DNA of 64,000 bases, taken from assembly GCA_030549775.1 (NCBI GenBank), contig CM060172.1:130127122-130191121 (forward strand), in the 5' to 3' direction. This DNA comes from Tamarix chinensis (Eukaryota > Streptophyta > Magnoliopsida > Caryophyllales > Tamaricaceae). The notes under the pieces were generated by a model. It was not told the DNA's origin. It saw nothing but the letters and a program-made list of their open reading frames with translations, and did not search any database. How positions within the stretch are numbered: the first letter of the stretch is position 1; the number at the start of each line of letters is the position of its first letter. Of this stretch, positions 37,408-48,951 are shown piece by piece. A program made the translations under genes and the position numbers.

Positions 37408-40400
37408 TGTAATATCTTAAATTTTTATAACCTCAAATTTGAATGATTAGCCTTTTATCTAAATTTTTTATTTAATTATTTTTGTGAATCTTTAGCTTAC
37501 AAAAATATATAAAACTATTCAATAAATTAATATAATTATTTTATTATTCTATCTTATCCTTTTTAATTAAATAAACTCTAAATCCATAATTTTACCAAAA
37601 TTATCTTCTTAAATTAATACCTTAATTTTTAGATAAATTAATTTAATATTTTTTAATAACCTAATTTTAATCTAATTTTTAATCCTAACTCTATATATAA
37701 TTTCATTCCTCTTCTTTCTTTTCCATTTTTTTTATTTTATTTCCTTATTCCTTCTTCCTTTGGGCCAGTCGTCTTCCCCTCTCCTCTTTTCTTTTCCCTC
37801 AGGCCAGCCCAAGTCTTCCTCTTCCTTTTTTCTTTTCTTTGCCCTTAGTCCGACCCAACCTTCTCCTCCTTCTTCTCTTCTTCTCTCCAGCGCGACCTAA
37901 CTCCTCTTCCTTTTTCTTTCCCTTGCACGTCCAAGCTTCCCCTTTTCCTTTCTTCCTTGTGCAAAACACACCCCAGACACCCCCTGCACACACTTCCCCT
38001 TCTTCTCCTGCACGTCACCCCCTCTTTACTCAATCGGACACCTTACACCACCACCCCTGCCATCCATTTCTTTTCCTTTTCTAGCCCTGCAACTCCTAAC
38101 CTTCCCTTCCCCGCGTGCCCCTTTTCTTCTATTTTTCGCCTACCACACACCTACTCTACCCCTGCCTGCCAACCCCTACACCACCACCTAGCTCTCACGC
38201 CAGCCATCCCCCTTCCACTCTTCTCTCTCGTAGCTTGCTCTCTCCCCAACCTTCTCTTCTCCTTTCTCTCCTCTTCTCCTCGCCCCTATTTTTCCCCATT
38301 CCTTCATCTACAACCACCTCTGACACTTCCACCACCGATCCAGCCTCCGTTGTCAGTCACCACACTTTCTCCTTCCTTCCTTCCTACTTCCTCCTCCTCT
38401 ACCTCTCCTTTTTTTCCCCTATGATAATTTCTATCGATCCCCTACCTCCATCCATTCTCCTTGTAGTAGTCCCCTCCTCCATCACAACCGCCTCTAATGC
38501 CTCCACCCTACATCCTCCCTACACGATCCTAGGCAAGCAGACTCCTAGCCTCCCCGAAAGCCCCTTCTCTTTTTCCTTGTCTCCCCTTTGACATCCTCAT
38601 CCTTCCTTCGACCACCTTTCTCCCTCCTTTCCTCCACCATTGCAGCTCCTTCTAATTGCCTGCTGCCAACCACCCACCTCTTACACCATCAACCGCAACC
38701 ACCTAACACCACTTGCACTTGTTTGTCTTCCCCTTCTCTTCCTCTTCTTTCCCTTCTCTACATCCTCCTCCCTGTAGCTTACATCGCTGCCTCCACCACC
38801 TTCGAGCTGCCTGCACCACACCCTCCAACCACTAGCTACCTCCTCCCTTACTTCCTACACTTAACCAAAACTAACACCTCCCACCACCACCCACAACCCT
38901 TACCCGAGCCCCCATTTTCCCATTCCATTACATGCATCCAATCCTGCATGGCTCATGCTGCACATGTAGCATGAGTTATATTGTATATTTTTATGTATTT
39001 TAGGATAATATTTAAGGTATAAGGGTAGTTAGGTAATTTTATATTTAATAAATATTTTTAATAAAAATTATTATTTCATTTATGTAATATTAATATGGTA
39101 TTTGTGATATTATTCTTAGGTACAAAATTTTATTAAATAAAGCCTACGCATTTTTGGCCTATTACTAGCAAAGTTTAGTTTTTGTTGGAAATCAGGTAAC
39201 CCTTATACCCCAATAAAATGTTTGGATATCATATATTAGCACATTAGGGTTTTTGACATGTGATTTGTGTTAGATATTATGTGTTACAAATAATCCCATG
39301 ATTATTAATGTTATCATGGAAAATAAAAAATTAATGCATGTTATCTTGTGTAAGATGTATGTGTGTAAAAGGGCTGATTGAGAAGGGATCTAATGTTAGG
39401 AACTGGTGATGTATGTTATTTGTATATAAAATGTTTGGTTAAGTATGTATGGACACTTGAAGTAAAAATATTATTACTATGAGCCCTAGGGAAAATTTGG
39501 TCATTTGAACATATCATAATATTTAACCCTAATTGGGATGCCTAATGTATTATAAGTGTTGCTAAGAATAGAGATAGTAGTTTGGTGCATTATAAATACA
39601 TGTGTCAATAGGAATATCAATATTTTATGGCTTACCGGTATTTTGGTCAATTTTAATTTATGGTGGTGATCATCCTAATAAATATGCATGCTAAGTGGTA
39701 TGTGATGTTGTGAATGATAATAGGGGTTTGTGGTATTAGTAATACAAGTTTGGGTATGAATGTTGATATTATATGGCCTAGGGGCATTTTGGTAATTTTG
39801 AAGGTACAATGGTGGTTATCCTTATAAACATACATGGCAAGTAATAATTAGTAACACTTATTTGGGCATAAATGTTGATATTATATAGTCTGGGAAAATT
39901 TTGGTAATTTTAAATGTACAATGACGGTTATCCTAATAAATATATATGCTAAATAATAACTGGTGTTAGATATGTGAATAAGGGTTTATTGTCTTAGTGC
40001 CATCTATTTCAGCGTGGTTATTAATATTACAAGGTATAGGGTCATTTTAGTAAATTTGCATATACTAGGGTGATTATTCTAATAAATATGCATGGAGTGA
40101 ATTAAACCCAAAGGGAGCTATAACATGGGTGAGAATAGTAGGGATTGGTTGCTAAGAGTGGATATGGGGGTTAATGAAGACATGGTTGGGTAGCTTTGCA
40201 CATTTTGGGAATTCCTATGAGTGCTAAGAGATAAGAGGTTACCAAAAAGGGGGAAATAGGGTTTTGGTAGGTCAAAGCATAAAGCTCTAGAGGTAGGTTA
40301 TTATTGCATGTAAGAAATGGAAGAGTTGGACGGTAACCCTAGATTTGATGTCAATCATGCTATTTAGGGATGGTGTACCAAATTAAGTGGGATAAGTGGG

Positions 40401-41998
40401 AGTAATTATAACTACAACGAGGAATTAGGGTTTCGAGATGGGCTTGATTTGGGAGGTTATTATCATATGTGCAAAATGGGGGAGTTAGTCTACAAAAATT
40501 TAAGGGATGGATAATCATAGTAATATATGCCTGGTTGTGGAAAAATTAGCACTAAACAAGTAGTGGAGATAGGGCTACGATAACTAGGGAAAACTAGGGT
40601 TTTGAGGAGTAACCCTAGAGGCTATTTGTTATCATATATGAAAAATGGGGGAAATAAGCTATGACTCATTATAAGAGGGGTTTCTAATGACAGGTTTGGG
40701 TCTATTAGATAAATTGGGGACTTAAAGGATCATTAGGGGGTAAGCATGTATCTGGACTTATGAAATTAGGGTATATAAGGAAACAGGGTGGTCCTGGGAT
40801 GGTAGTAGGGCAGGAGCCATACATGAGCTGTGCATATTCTAATGTTGTATCTGGAACAAATAAGACACAAATAAGATACTAATCACTTAAGATGGAAGAT
40901 CGCTTGAGTCGGGGCTAGTTGTACCTTATTGACCGGCCCACCAATAAGAATAGTGGGGTCCCACACTCAAGTAATTAAAACCATTGAATGATAATAACTC
41001 TAGGATGACACTACTTAATTAAAGTGGAAGATCACTTGAGTCGGGGTTAGTTATACCTTATTTATCGATCCACCTATAAGAATAGTTGTACAGAGCATTT
41101 TGCCTTGGGGTTGTACCTTGTTGATCGGTCTATTGGTGAAATAGTGGGGTCCTCGAACCCACATAGATATAAAATTCATGAGGTGACTGTATTACGACAC
41201 TAAGATCATGAGTTTAGATAATAATGAATGAGTTGATATGATCTACTGATGTGTTTGGCATTCTTGTGGTGATGTTATTGAGAATTTGTGAGGTTTATTA
41301 AGTGAGTTGTGTCTCCTACTGATAATGACATGGTTTTCTTATTATACTATAAAGAGCATCACTTGAATGTTCTAATAATAATTTTCTGTTATTTCTAAGT
41401 GAATGACCATTGGTGGCATGTGTTCTTAATGCATGTGGCTATCTGAATGATTATCGCATTTCATTTAATACATGTATAATTCAATGTTCATGTGATTTCT
41501 GTTATACATCTGATGTGTTGCATGTAGGCCTTGCATATTAGTCTTATATAATGGGTTACTTATTATCATTGTACTTATAGGTTCATTTCTTGGGCCCCTA
41601 CTTATTCAATGAGTAGTGACATTTGCAGGCTAGCTCATAAGCTCATTTCAAGTTTATTCCTCAGGTTTAGAGCATAAGGTTATTTGGGATCCTATCTGGT
41701 ACTTATACCAAAGGTTTCTATATTTTTCCTAATAATCTTTTATATTTTTCTTTCCACTAATCTTATTTTGTAACCAAGGTTAGTGGGTTTTATTTGGAAG
41801 GTGAATTAACCTCCCTAACTATTATGCTACTCTAATTTATAAGTGTATTCATGAAATTTAAGTAAATTAATATTTTAGCCTTATGATGAGTACATATTCT
41901 AGCATGTTTTATACCACTTTAATATTAACTTTTGATATTTTATTTGAGCAATATACGTGAATAATTGTGATTTTGTAATTAAATAAAAATAATCTTAC
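37408..41998 (+). mobile_element. Long LTR-like sequence related to the array family, + orientation
   Basis: Starts TGTAATATCTTAAATTTTTA. It has the family's layout: an AT-rich start, a pyrimidine-rich block (37690-38960), AT-rich DNA, then diverged boxes of the AGAATAGTGGGGTCC type (40900-41160), and a TTCAATGAGTAGTGAC stretch near 41608. Proline/serine-rich open frames at 37839-38974 are compositional artefacts. The right boundary is a guess (CTTACA at 41993-41998); no target duplication was confirmed. Confidence 0.5.
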
Positions 41999-42158
41999 AA
42001 ATTTTATTATTTGAGTTAAAATGCTATAAATTAAATAAATTTTAATTATATGATTACTTATTAAATTTTCTAATTTTTTTTAGGTAAAAGAAAAAAAAGA
42101 CTTTCCAGGAAAGAAAAAAATGATGCACGATAAGGCTAGGGAAGAATAAACGTTTCAC
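41999..42158. other. Unassigned AT- then purine-rich flank
   Basis: Joins the LTR-like sequence to the MITE. It ends with the MITE's left target copy CGTTTCAC (42151-42158). Confidence 0.4.
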
Positions 42159-42613
42159 TAGGGATGTAAACGGGGCATATTTTATCCGACAGATATTTAA
42201 ACGGATATGGATGTTGGAAAAAAATACCCGTCGGGTTCAGGTACGGATATGGGTATGGGGTATCCATACCCGTACTTGTAACCATACCCGTATCCATATC
42301 CGTACCCATTTATCCGATATATAATTACATTTTTACCCTTAATTTTAAAATAAATATAGAATAAATTAAGGTTAAAATTGTCATTTAGCTTAACTCTAAA
42401 TGGGTTTATCCATCGGGTAATGGATTTATCCGCCTGATAATATCCATTAACGGATAAAAGGATAATCCATCGGGTAACGAATATCCAATAGATACGGATA
42501 TGTTAGTGGGTACGGATTCAGGTACGGGTACAGATTTAGGTATGGATTTTCTTATCGGGTATGGATACGGGTATGGGTATACCCGCCCCGAACCCACCCT
42601 GTTTACATCCCTA
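42159..42613. mobile_element. hAT-type MITE
   Basis: Terminal inverted repeats TAGGGATGTAAAC at both ends, flanked by the 8-bp duplication CGTTTCAC / CGCTTCAC (42151-42158 and 42614-42621, one mismatch). The interior (455 bp) has no transposase and consists of repeated GGTATGGATACGGGTA-like words in both orientations. Eight-base duplications are characteristic of hAT elements. Confidence 0.85.
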
Positions 42614-42918
42614 CGCTTCACAAGAAGAAAGAAGAAGAAGGACAGTTGGCAGACAAATAGAGGGGCGCAAGTGAGTAGCCGTAGAAAAGAAGAAGGCCTA
42701 CTTAAGCATAAGGAACGAGAATGAGTCAATTGAGGGGAAAGTAAAGTAGTCGGGGAGAGGCACAGAAAGAATAAAAAGGAATCAGAGCCAGCGAGGTAGA
42801 GAAGAAAAGTTAGGCAGAACAAGAAACAAAGGAATAGGAAAAAAAATTGACGAGGTAGAAAGATAAAAAGACCAGTGACATTGGAGCGAGAGGAGAGGGA
42901 GTTGCAGTCAGCACCTGG
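42614..42918. other. Purine-rich unassigned DNA
   Basis: A run of AG-rich sequence between the MITE and the Athila/Tat-like LTR. The long open frame on the opposite strand is a by-product of base composition. Confidence 0.4.
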
Positions 42919-44757
42919 TGCGACCGTAGCCGGCACGCAATTTAAACCCTCTTGTTGTCAATTGTAGCACTGGTAAATAAGGGTATCGTTCTAAACCGGG
43001 GATTGAGAGGGCTCACCTCTATTTAACTAGCTTGAAAATAAAAACTAAAACTAAAAATAAAAATCCTAAATAACCTAAAATAAATAAATCAGAAAAATAC
43101 TAATGGGGGTTTATCAAAATAATAAAATAATAAAAGGAATAAATAAAATAAAATAAACTAATAATAAAGATAATGAAAATAATGGTAAACCGCAGATATG
43201 AGAAATATGCTAGGGAAATAAAAATCCACCACTAGATTAGGTTGAAAATATAATATTTATTTCTAAGTCATCTTTTAATCGTGAGAAAGAGATCGACCAA
43301 GTTGCACACCAAAAGCAGGTCTATACACCTTATATTACTTCCCTTAATTAAATTAATACGACAAAGCGCCAATATTAACCCTATTAAATACTAGCAGTAT
43401 AGCAGCAACAAGCGGATCCTATATTTAACTAGATTTAATGCATTAAGTGTAAGTGGAAGGCTGCCAATCTAAGTACCCAAACTAGTACAAAAAGCATGTC
43501 TAGCTGTATTTCCTTTTCTTGACCCACACGTATCGAAACGTTTTACTACTTCGGTTAGAATCACAAAACGATTAGGTGAATTGTTATCTAACCTAGCTGC
43601 AATTTATACATATAAATTCTAGTATATTTAGATGGCCACCTAGCAGGCAATTAATCCTACATACTGTCACTTATGAGGTACCAGAACAAGGCATGCACCA
43701 AATAAACTATACTTGACAGAATTATACATATAAACGATAGCAATTAATATAGAGTCAAGAAACAATCTCACGAAACAAAGAAAATAAACTTATAATTCAA
43801 ATCCTAATCTAGGGTTTCAAATTATTCCCTAACAATAAATAATCAGCCACTCATAATTAAAGAATTAATTACACAGAAATATATATCTAAAATATAAATT
43901 AAAAATAAGAGAAAGAAATAACCGGAATTAATTTTGAATTAAAGATCAAGAATTTATTCAAATAAAAATTAATTTTATCTGAAATAAATTCTACCGGATA
44001 TTAAATTCTTCCTCTAATTTTTCTTCCTTCGGTGACTTGATTTCGGTGTAATATTCTTTTTCTTTTTCTTCTTTTTCTCGGCTGGCGGCTGTCATGCGCT
44101 GAAGGCTGCTGCCTCCTTCCGTGCGCTGAGGCTTCGAAGTCCGTGCGTCGTCCGAAGCTGTGAAAGCTTCCCTTCCGTGCGCTGAGGCTTCGTCTCATAG
44201 AGCCTCGGAAGGCTCTGTCGCGCCCCCCCTTCGACATCCGAGCCTGGGAAGGCTCTCGCCCTTCTCCTCCGTCTGTGCTTTCACGCTCTCGTCTTTTCGT
44301 TTGTGCGGCCGTTTGCTTTTTATAGTTTCTGTTTCCCACGCCACGTCAGCCCTGACGGCTGACTCTTCTTCCTCGTGCGGCGCTCCTGTGCGCTGCGTTT
44401 TGTTTCTTTTCCATGCCTCCAGGCTCCAGGTCTCCGTTCGCTTCTTCGTTTCGTTTTTTTCCAAGCCTTTGGGCCTTCGGCCTTTGGCCGTTGGTCCAAA
44501 GGTCAAATTTCTTTTCTTTTTATTTTTTATTTTTTTTATTTAAAAATAAAACCTACAAAATAAAATTAAATAAATATTAATAAATAATATTTTATTCTAA
44601 ATTTACTTAATTTATATCATTTTAGCTCAAATAATAATTTTTATGCAATTTTTACCTCTTAAGCATAAAACAATAATTATTCACCTATATTAGCTAAATA
44701 AACTACCAAAAACTAAGATTATAAGGGTATAAAATGTGTCAAAATATGAACTCATCA
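42919..44757 (-). repeat. Athila/Tat-like gypsy LTR (3' LTR, - strand)
   Basis: On the - strand it starts TGATGAGTTCATATTTTGAC and ends with GTGCCGGCTACGGTCGCA (1839 bp). To its right a polypurine tract reads AAGCTAAGTGTGGGGGTG, as in plant Athila/Tat-type elements. A GC-rich CT-biased block (44040-44500) lies in the middle. Confidence 0.75.
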
Positions 44758-45097
44758 CACCCCCACACTTAGCTTCTTGCTTGTCCTCAAGCAAGTTATT
44801 ACTCTAAACAAATAAAATTAATTTAACTAGCCACTTTCGTAGGTCTCACGATTACACTTAGCATGTGCAACAAGCCCTTTAAACCCCTAGGTCACCCATC
44901 GAGGACGAGTAAGGTCTCGTGAGGGTTTCGCAGATGATATACCCACAAAATCACACACAAAATAAAATAAAATAAAAACACAATCAAACTACACCTAATA
45001 CCCTTAACCATATTTGTCTCAGAATCTTTTACTTTCAAACGTCAAGATTAGCAATCGATTAAGATTCAGTATTGGGAGATTTAAAGAATCAATTTCG
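44758..45097 (-). other. Internal 3' end of the Athila/Tat-like element
   Basis: Polypurine tract plus about 300 bp of untranslated DNA containing the antisense of CTTGCTTGAGGACAAGCAAG. No coding domain remains. Confidence 0.6.
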
Positions 45098-45390
45098 TTT
45101 GTTTCCAGGCCTTTGGGCCTTCGGCCTTTGGTCCAAAGGTCAAATTTCTTTTATTTTATTTATTTTTTTTATTTAAAAATAAAACCTGCAAAATAAAATT
45201 AAATAAATATTAATAAATAATATTTTATTCTAAATTTACTTAATTTATATCATTTTAGCTCAAATAATAATTTTTATGCAATTTTTACCTCTTAAGCATA
45301 AAACAATAATTATTCACCTATATTAGCTAAGTAAACTACCAAAAAATAAGATTATAAGGGTATAAAATATGTCAAAATATGAACTCATCA
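45098..45390 (-). repeat. Partial second copy of the Athila/Tat-like LTR
   Basis: Almost identical to about 44450-44757, ending in the same GAACTCATCA. The copy is in direct orientation to the first LTR and stops abruptly at 45390. Confidence 0.8.
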
Positions 45391-46660
45391 ACACTAAGAA
45401 AGAAAGAAAGAAAAGCTTCAAGGAAACAAACATAAGCATTTGGGAGAAGATAAGAGAAAAAGATACCAAAAATTTATTTCAGATGAAATTTAACAAATTT
45501 TCATTTGAATAAATTTTTAAACTTTCAACCATAATTAATTTCAGTTATTTCTTTTTTTGATTTTTGATTTATATTTTTAATATATATTTTTGTGTAATTA
45601 ATTGGATCATTATAACTGGCTAATTTTTTAGTATCGGGGAATAGACTAAAACCTTAGATTATGATTTGAGATATGATATTATTTTTCTTTGTTTCATGAG
45701 ATTGCTCTTTGACTCTATTTTAATTGTGATATTTTATATATATAATTCTGTCAAGTATAATTTATATAGTGCATGTCTTATTTTAGTTTCCTTAAAGTGA
45801 CAGTATGTATGATTATTAGCCTGCTAGGTGGCCATATAAATATGCTAGAATTTATATGTATAAATTACAGCTAGGTTAGATAACAATTCACCTAATAGCT
45901 TTATGATTTTAACAATTATAGATGAATGTTTAGATATGTGTGGGTCAAAGGAGAGAAATATAGCTAAATATTTTTATTGTACTAGTTTGGGTCCTTAGAT
46001 TGATATCCTTCCAAGTGTACTTAATGCATTAGATCTTGTTAAATATAGGGGTTGTTTTTTCCTACTATATTGCTAGTATTTAATAGGATTAATATTGGCA
46101 TTTTATCGTATTAATTATTTTAGGAAAGTAATATAAGGAGTATATACCTATTTTTAGCGTACATCTTAGTCAATCTCTTTCTCATAATTAAATATAGGGG
46201 TTGTTTTTTCCTACTATATTGCTAGTATTTAATAGGATTAATATTGGCATTTTATCATATTAATTATTTTAGGAAAGTAATATAAGGAATATAGACATAT
46301 TTTTAGCATACATCTTAGTCAATCTCTTTCTCACAATTAAATACTAACTTAAAAAATATTATTATATTTAGACCTAATCTAGTGGTGGATTTTGATTTTC
46401 CTATCATATTTATCATAATTACAGTTATCTATTATTTTATTATTATTTTATTTATTACTTTTACTATTTTCATTTTAAAACCCTGTTAGTGATTTATTAA
46501 TTTGTTTATTTTATGTGATTCAGAGTTTTTATTTTTATTATTTTTGAGCTAGTTAAATTGAGGTGAGCCTTCTTAATCCCTAGTATAGAACGATACTCTT
46601 ATTTGCCAATACTATGATTGCCAAAAAGAGGGTTTAAATTACGTGTCGGCTATGGCCACA
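45391..46660 (+). repeat. Athila/Tat-like LTR, 3' part in inverted orientation
   Basis: Reads as the reverse complement of the 42919 LTR, for example GATACTCTTATTTGCCAATA and GAGGGTTTAAATTACGTGTC. It ends in CA at 46660 and is followed by a primer site, so it is a 5' LTR in + orientation with its own 5' part missing. Confidence 0.75.
46041..46338. repeat. 149-bp tandem duplication inside the inverted LTR
   Basis: Two nearly identical copies, 46041-46189 and 46190-46338, beginning AAATATAGGGGTTGTTTTTT. Confidence 0.9.
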
Positions 46661-46668
46661 CCAATTTT

Positions 46669-46686
46669 TGGCGTTGTTGTCGAGGA
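46669..46686 (+). other. Primer-binding site, tRNA-Asp type, decayed
   Basis: TGGCGTTGTTGTCGAGGA, close to the TGGCGCCGTTGCCGGGGA site usual in plant Athila/Tat elements, eight bases after the LTR end. Confidence 0.65.
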
Positions 46687-47330
46687 TTAATAACTTTACC
46701 TTTGTTTTACTAGTATTTTTAGTGTATTTTTATTTTTAATGTATTGTGTGTGTCATGTTATCCTTTTATTTAGAGGTCAAAGTGCTTATGGGCACTCTGT
46801 ATTTTTTTTAGTATTATCTTTTTCCTTTTAGTTATCTTTTTAGGATTTTTGGTGTGGTTTGTTTCACTTTTAACTTTCTTGTTTGAAGCGTTGGTGTCAT
46901 TTAGGTTGCTATGATAGGATACTTGGGCTATGGACAACTTTGCATGAACCTTAATGCAAGAGTCAATAAGTTAAGTTCAAATAGCCTTGATAATAAACTT
47001 AATGAACTTACTACTCTTATTTCGCAGATTTCTATAGCTACTAGAGTTATTAACACAAGCGAAGTGTGTCACATACAAGGAAATCTATATGCTCACCATT
47101 CACAAGCTATGAGAGGAGGATGATGGACAGAACCTAATGCTCAAGCTTTCAATTGTTTATGAGGAAATGACCCCTATATAAGCGTATACTATTCAAGAAT
47201 TATTGTAGGGTTTTGGGTTAGAGGGTTTTGGGGTGAAGGTTAGGGTTTAGGGCTATGGTTAAGGGTTAGATGGTTTAGAGTTTATGGTTATAGAGTAAGC
47301 ATTAAGGTATAGGGTTTTGGGGGTTGAAGG
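46687..47330 (+). pseudogene. Athila/Tat-like leader and gag remnant
   Basis: A leader followed by a 70-residue frame (46911-47123) with KLNELTTLISQIS and VCHIQGNLYAHHS, vaguely like the region before the zinc knuckle of Athila/Tat Gag. A stop follows, and then G-rich DNA with GGTTAGGGTTTAGGG (47215-47325). The assignment rests mainly on its position after the primer site. Confidence 0.45.
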
Positions 47331-48865
47331 TGAAATACCCTCAAAATCTAATTTAGAAAATTATATTAAAATAGGAAATTATAAGGGAAATTAATTAAAT
47401 AAATTATTTTTATTTAAAATAAGGGAAATTATTTAAGGCAAAATCAAGAGAAAGATAATAAATGATTTAATTAGGAAAAATTATGGTGTTTTGCTAATTA
47501 AAAAAAGAATTTAAGAGAAATTATTCAAACTATCCTAAATCAATCTAAAAAGGGAATATATTTATAATTTTACTAAATATTATTATTTTAAAATGTTTAA
47601 AAATACCAAAATATTCTAAATACCCCAACCAACCTACTTTCTATTTTCCTTTTTTTTTCTTCCTTTTTCCCCTTCTTTTTCCTTTTTCTTTCCTTTCTCT
47701 CATTTCTCCTTTTCTTTTTTTCCCCTTCTTCCCACAGACTAGGCTAGCCCCTCGTGGCCCAAACTCCCTCCCCCTTTTCCCCCACATGGTCCAAGCCCGC
47801 ACCCCCTTCTTTTTTCTATGATTGTCACCCAGCCGCTCAGTCTACCTCCTTTTTTTATTCTTTTTTTCTTACCCAGACTGGCTGGCCTGACTCCTTCTTT
47901 CCTCCTTCCTTCTTCCTCAACCCCCACGCCTGCAAACCACACCCTGCCACCACCATCGCCCCTTCTGCCATCAACCGCCGACCTGCTTGCACCCTCCCTT
48001 CTCTCCCCATCACTTTCCTTTCCTTTTTCGACCCCAACAAACCCCACATCTTCCCTTCACGCGTTCCTCTCCCATTCCTTTTCTTCTCCCTCGACCTTAC
48101 CTACCCTACCATTTACAGACCTACATCGGCCTTCCACCCCCAACCAATGGCCCTGCCATACCTGTCCCCTCTTGTCCTCTTCCCTCTCTATCATTTCCAT
48201 CCCTATTTGCCTATAAATACCCCATACCTGGCCCTTAATCAACCATCATTTCCCCTACCTATAAAATTTTCCCCCTTACGCCACCGCCATTTCAAACACC
48301 TCCTCTACCATCGTCACCCAGCACCGCCACCCAAAACATTTGCCAACACCTTCCCAGAATCACCCTCCATCAAACAACACCACTCATCACCCCTAATTCC
48401 TCCTACATGATCCACCTCAGCCTTACAAAGTTGGCTGCCTAAAACTACCATTCTCTTCCCTCGCCGCCCCTTGCGCCTCAGTGCACCGTCGTTTCCTCTA
48501 CCTATTGCAACCACCACTCCCCCTACCCTCCAAAACAACCAACAGAGTCTCCTCTACCTCCCTCTCCTTCTCCCTTCCTCCCCCTCCACCACATTTAGCC
48601 ACCACACCAACCGTTCCTGCACCGCCCCTTTGGCTGTGCCACCACCAATATTCTAACCCTCTCAACCCAGGGCACCCACCACCATCACAACCACCCACTT
48701 ACTCCCCCTCTTCCAGCCTTAAAAACTACTTATCCACCTTCTCATCCTCCTCCACTGCCAATGTGTGCCGCTGCCGCTTAGTCACCACCACCACTACGTT
48801 GTACCCTAACCTCTCTAACCCTTAAATATTATTAATGTAATTGTTATCATTTTTTTAGTATTAAT

Positions 48866-48924
<59 letters not shown>

Positions 48925-48951
48925 TATTACTATCATCATCATCATCATCAT
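47331..48951 (+). mobile_element. LTR of the giant-LTR family, truncated
   Basis: Starts TGAAATACCCTCAAAATC, the sense start of the array LTR. It shows the AT-rich start, pyrimidine-rich block (47640-48820), TATA box (48212-48219) and trinucleotide microsatellite (ATC)n at 48867-48950. There it is cut by the Tekay-like element. Proline-rich open frames within it are compositional. Confidence 0.75.
48867..48950. repeat. (ATC)n microsatellite
   Basis: About 80 bp of ATC repeats with one ATT/ACT interruption, directly at the insertion point of the next element. Confidence 0.95.

Noticed and set aside
37839..38974. Pro/Ser/Thr-rich open frames of up to 158 residues
   Set aside because: Produced by a pyrimidine-rich LTR block on the + strand; similar frames occur at 47754-48825 and 53840-54910 in related LTRs without sequence agreement.
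42500..42724. Open frame of repeated Gly-Tyr within the MITE
   Set aside because: Comes from the repeated GGGTATGGGTA words inside a non-coding transposon.
46911..47123. Independent small gene after the tRNA-Asp type primer site
   Set aside because: Position and context point to a gag remnant; no evidence for a host gene.
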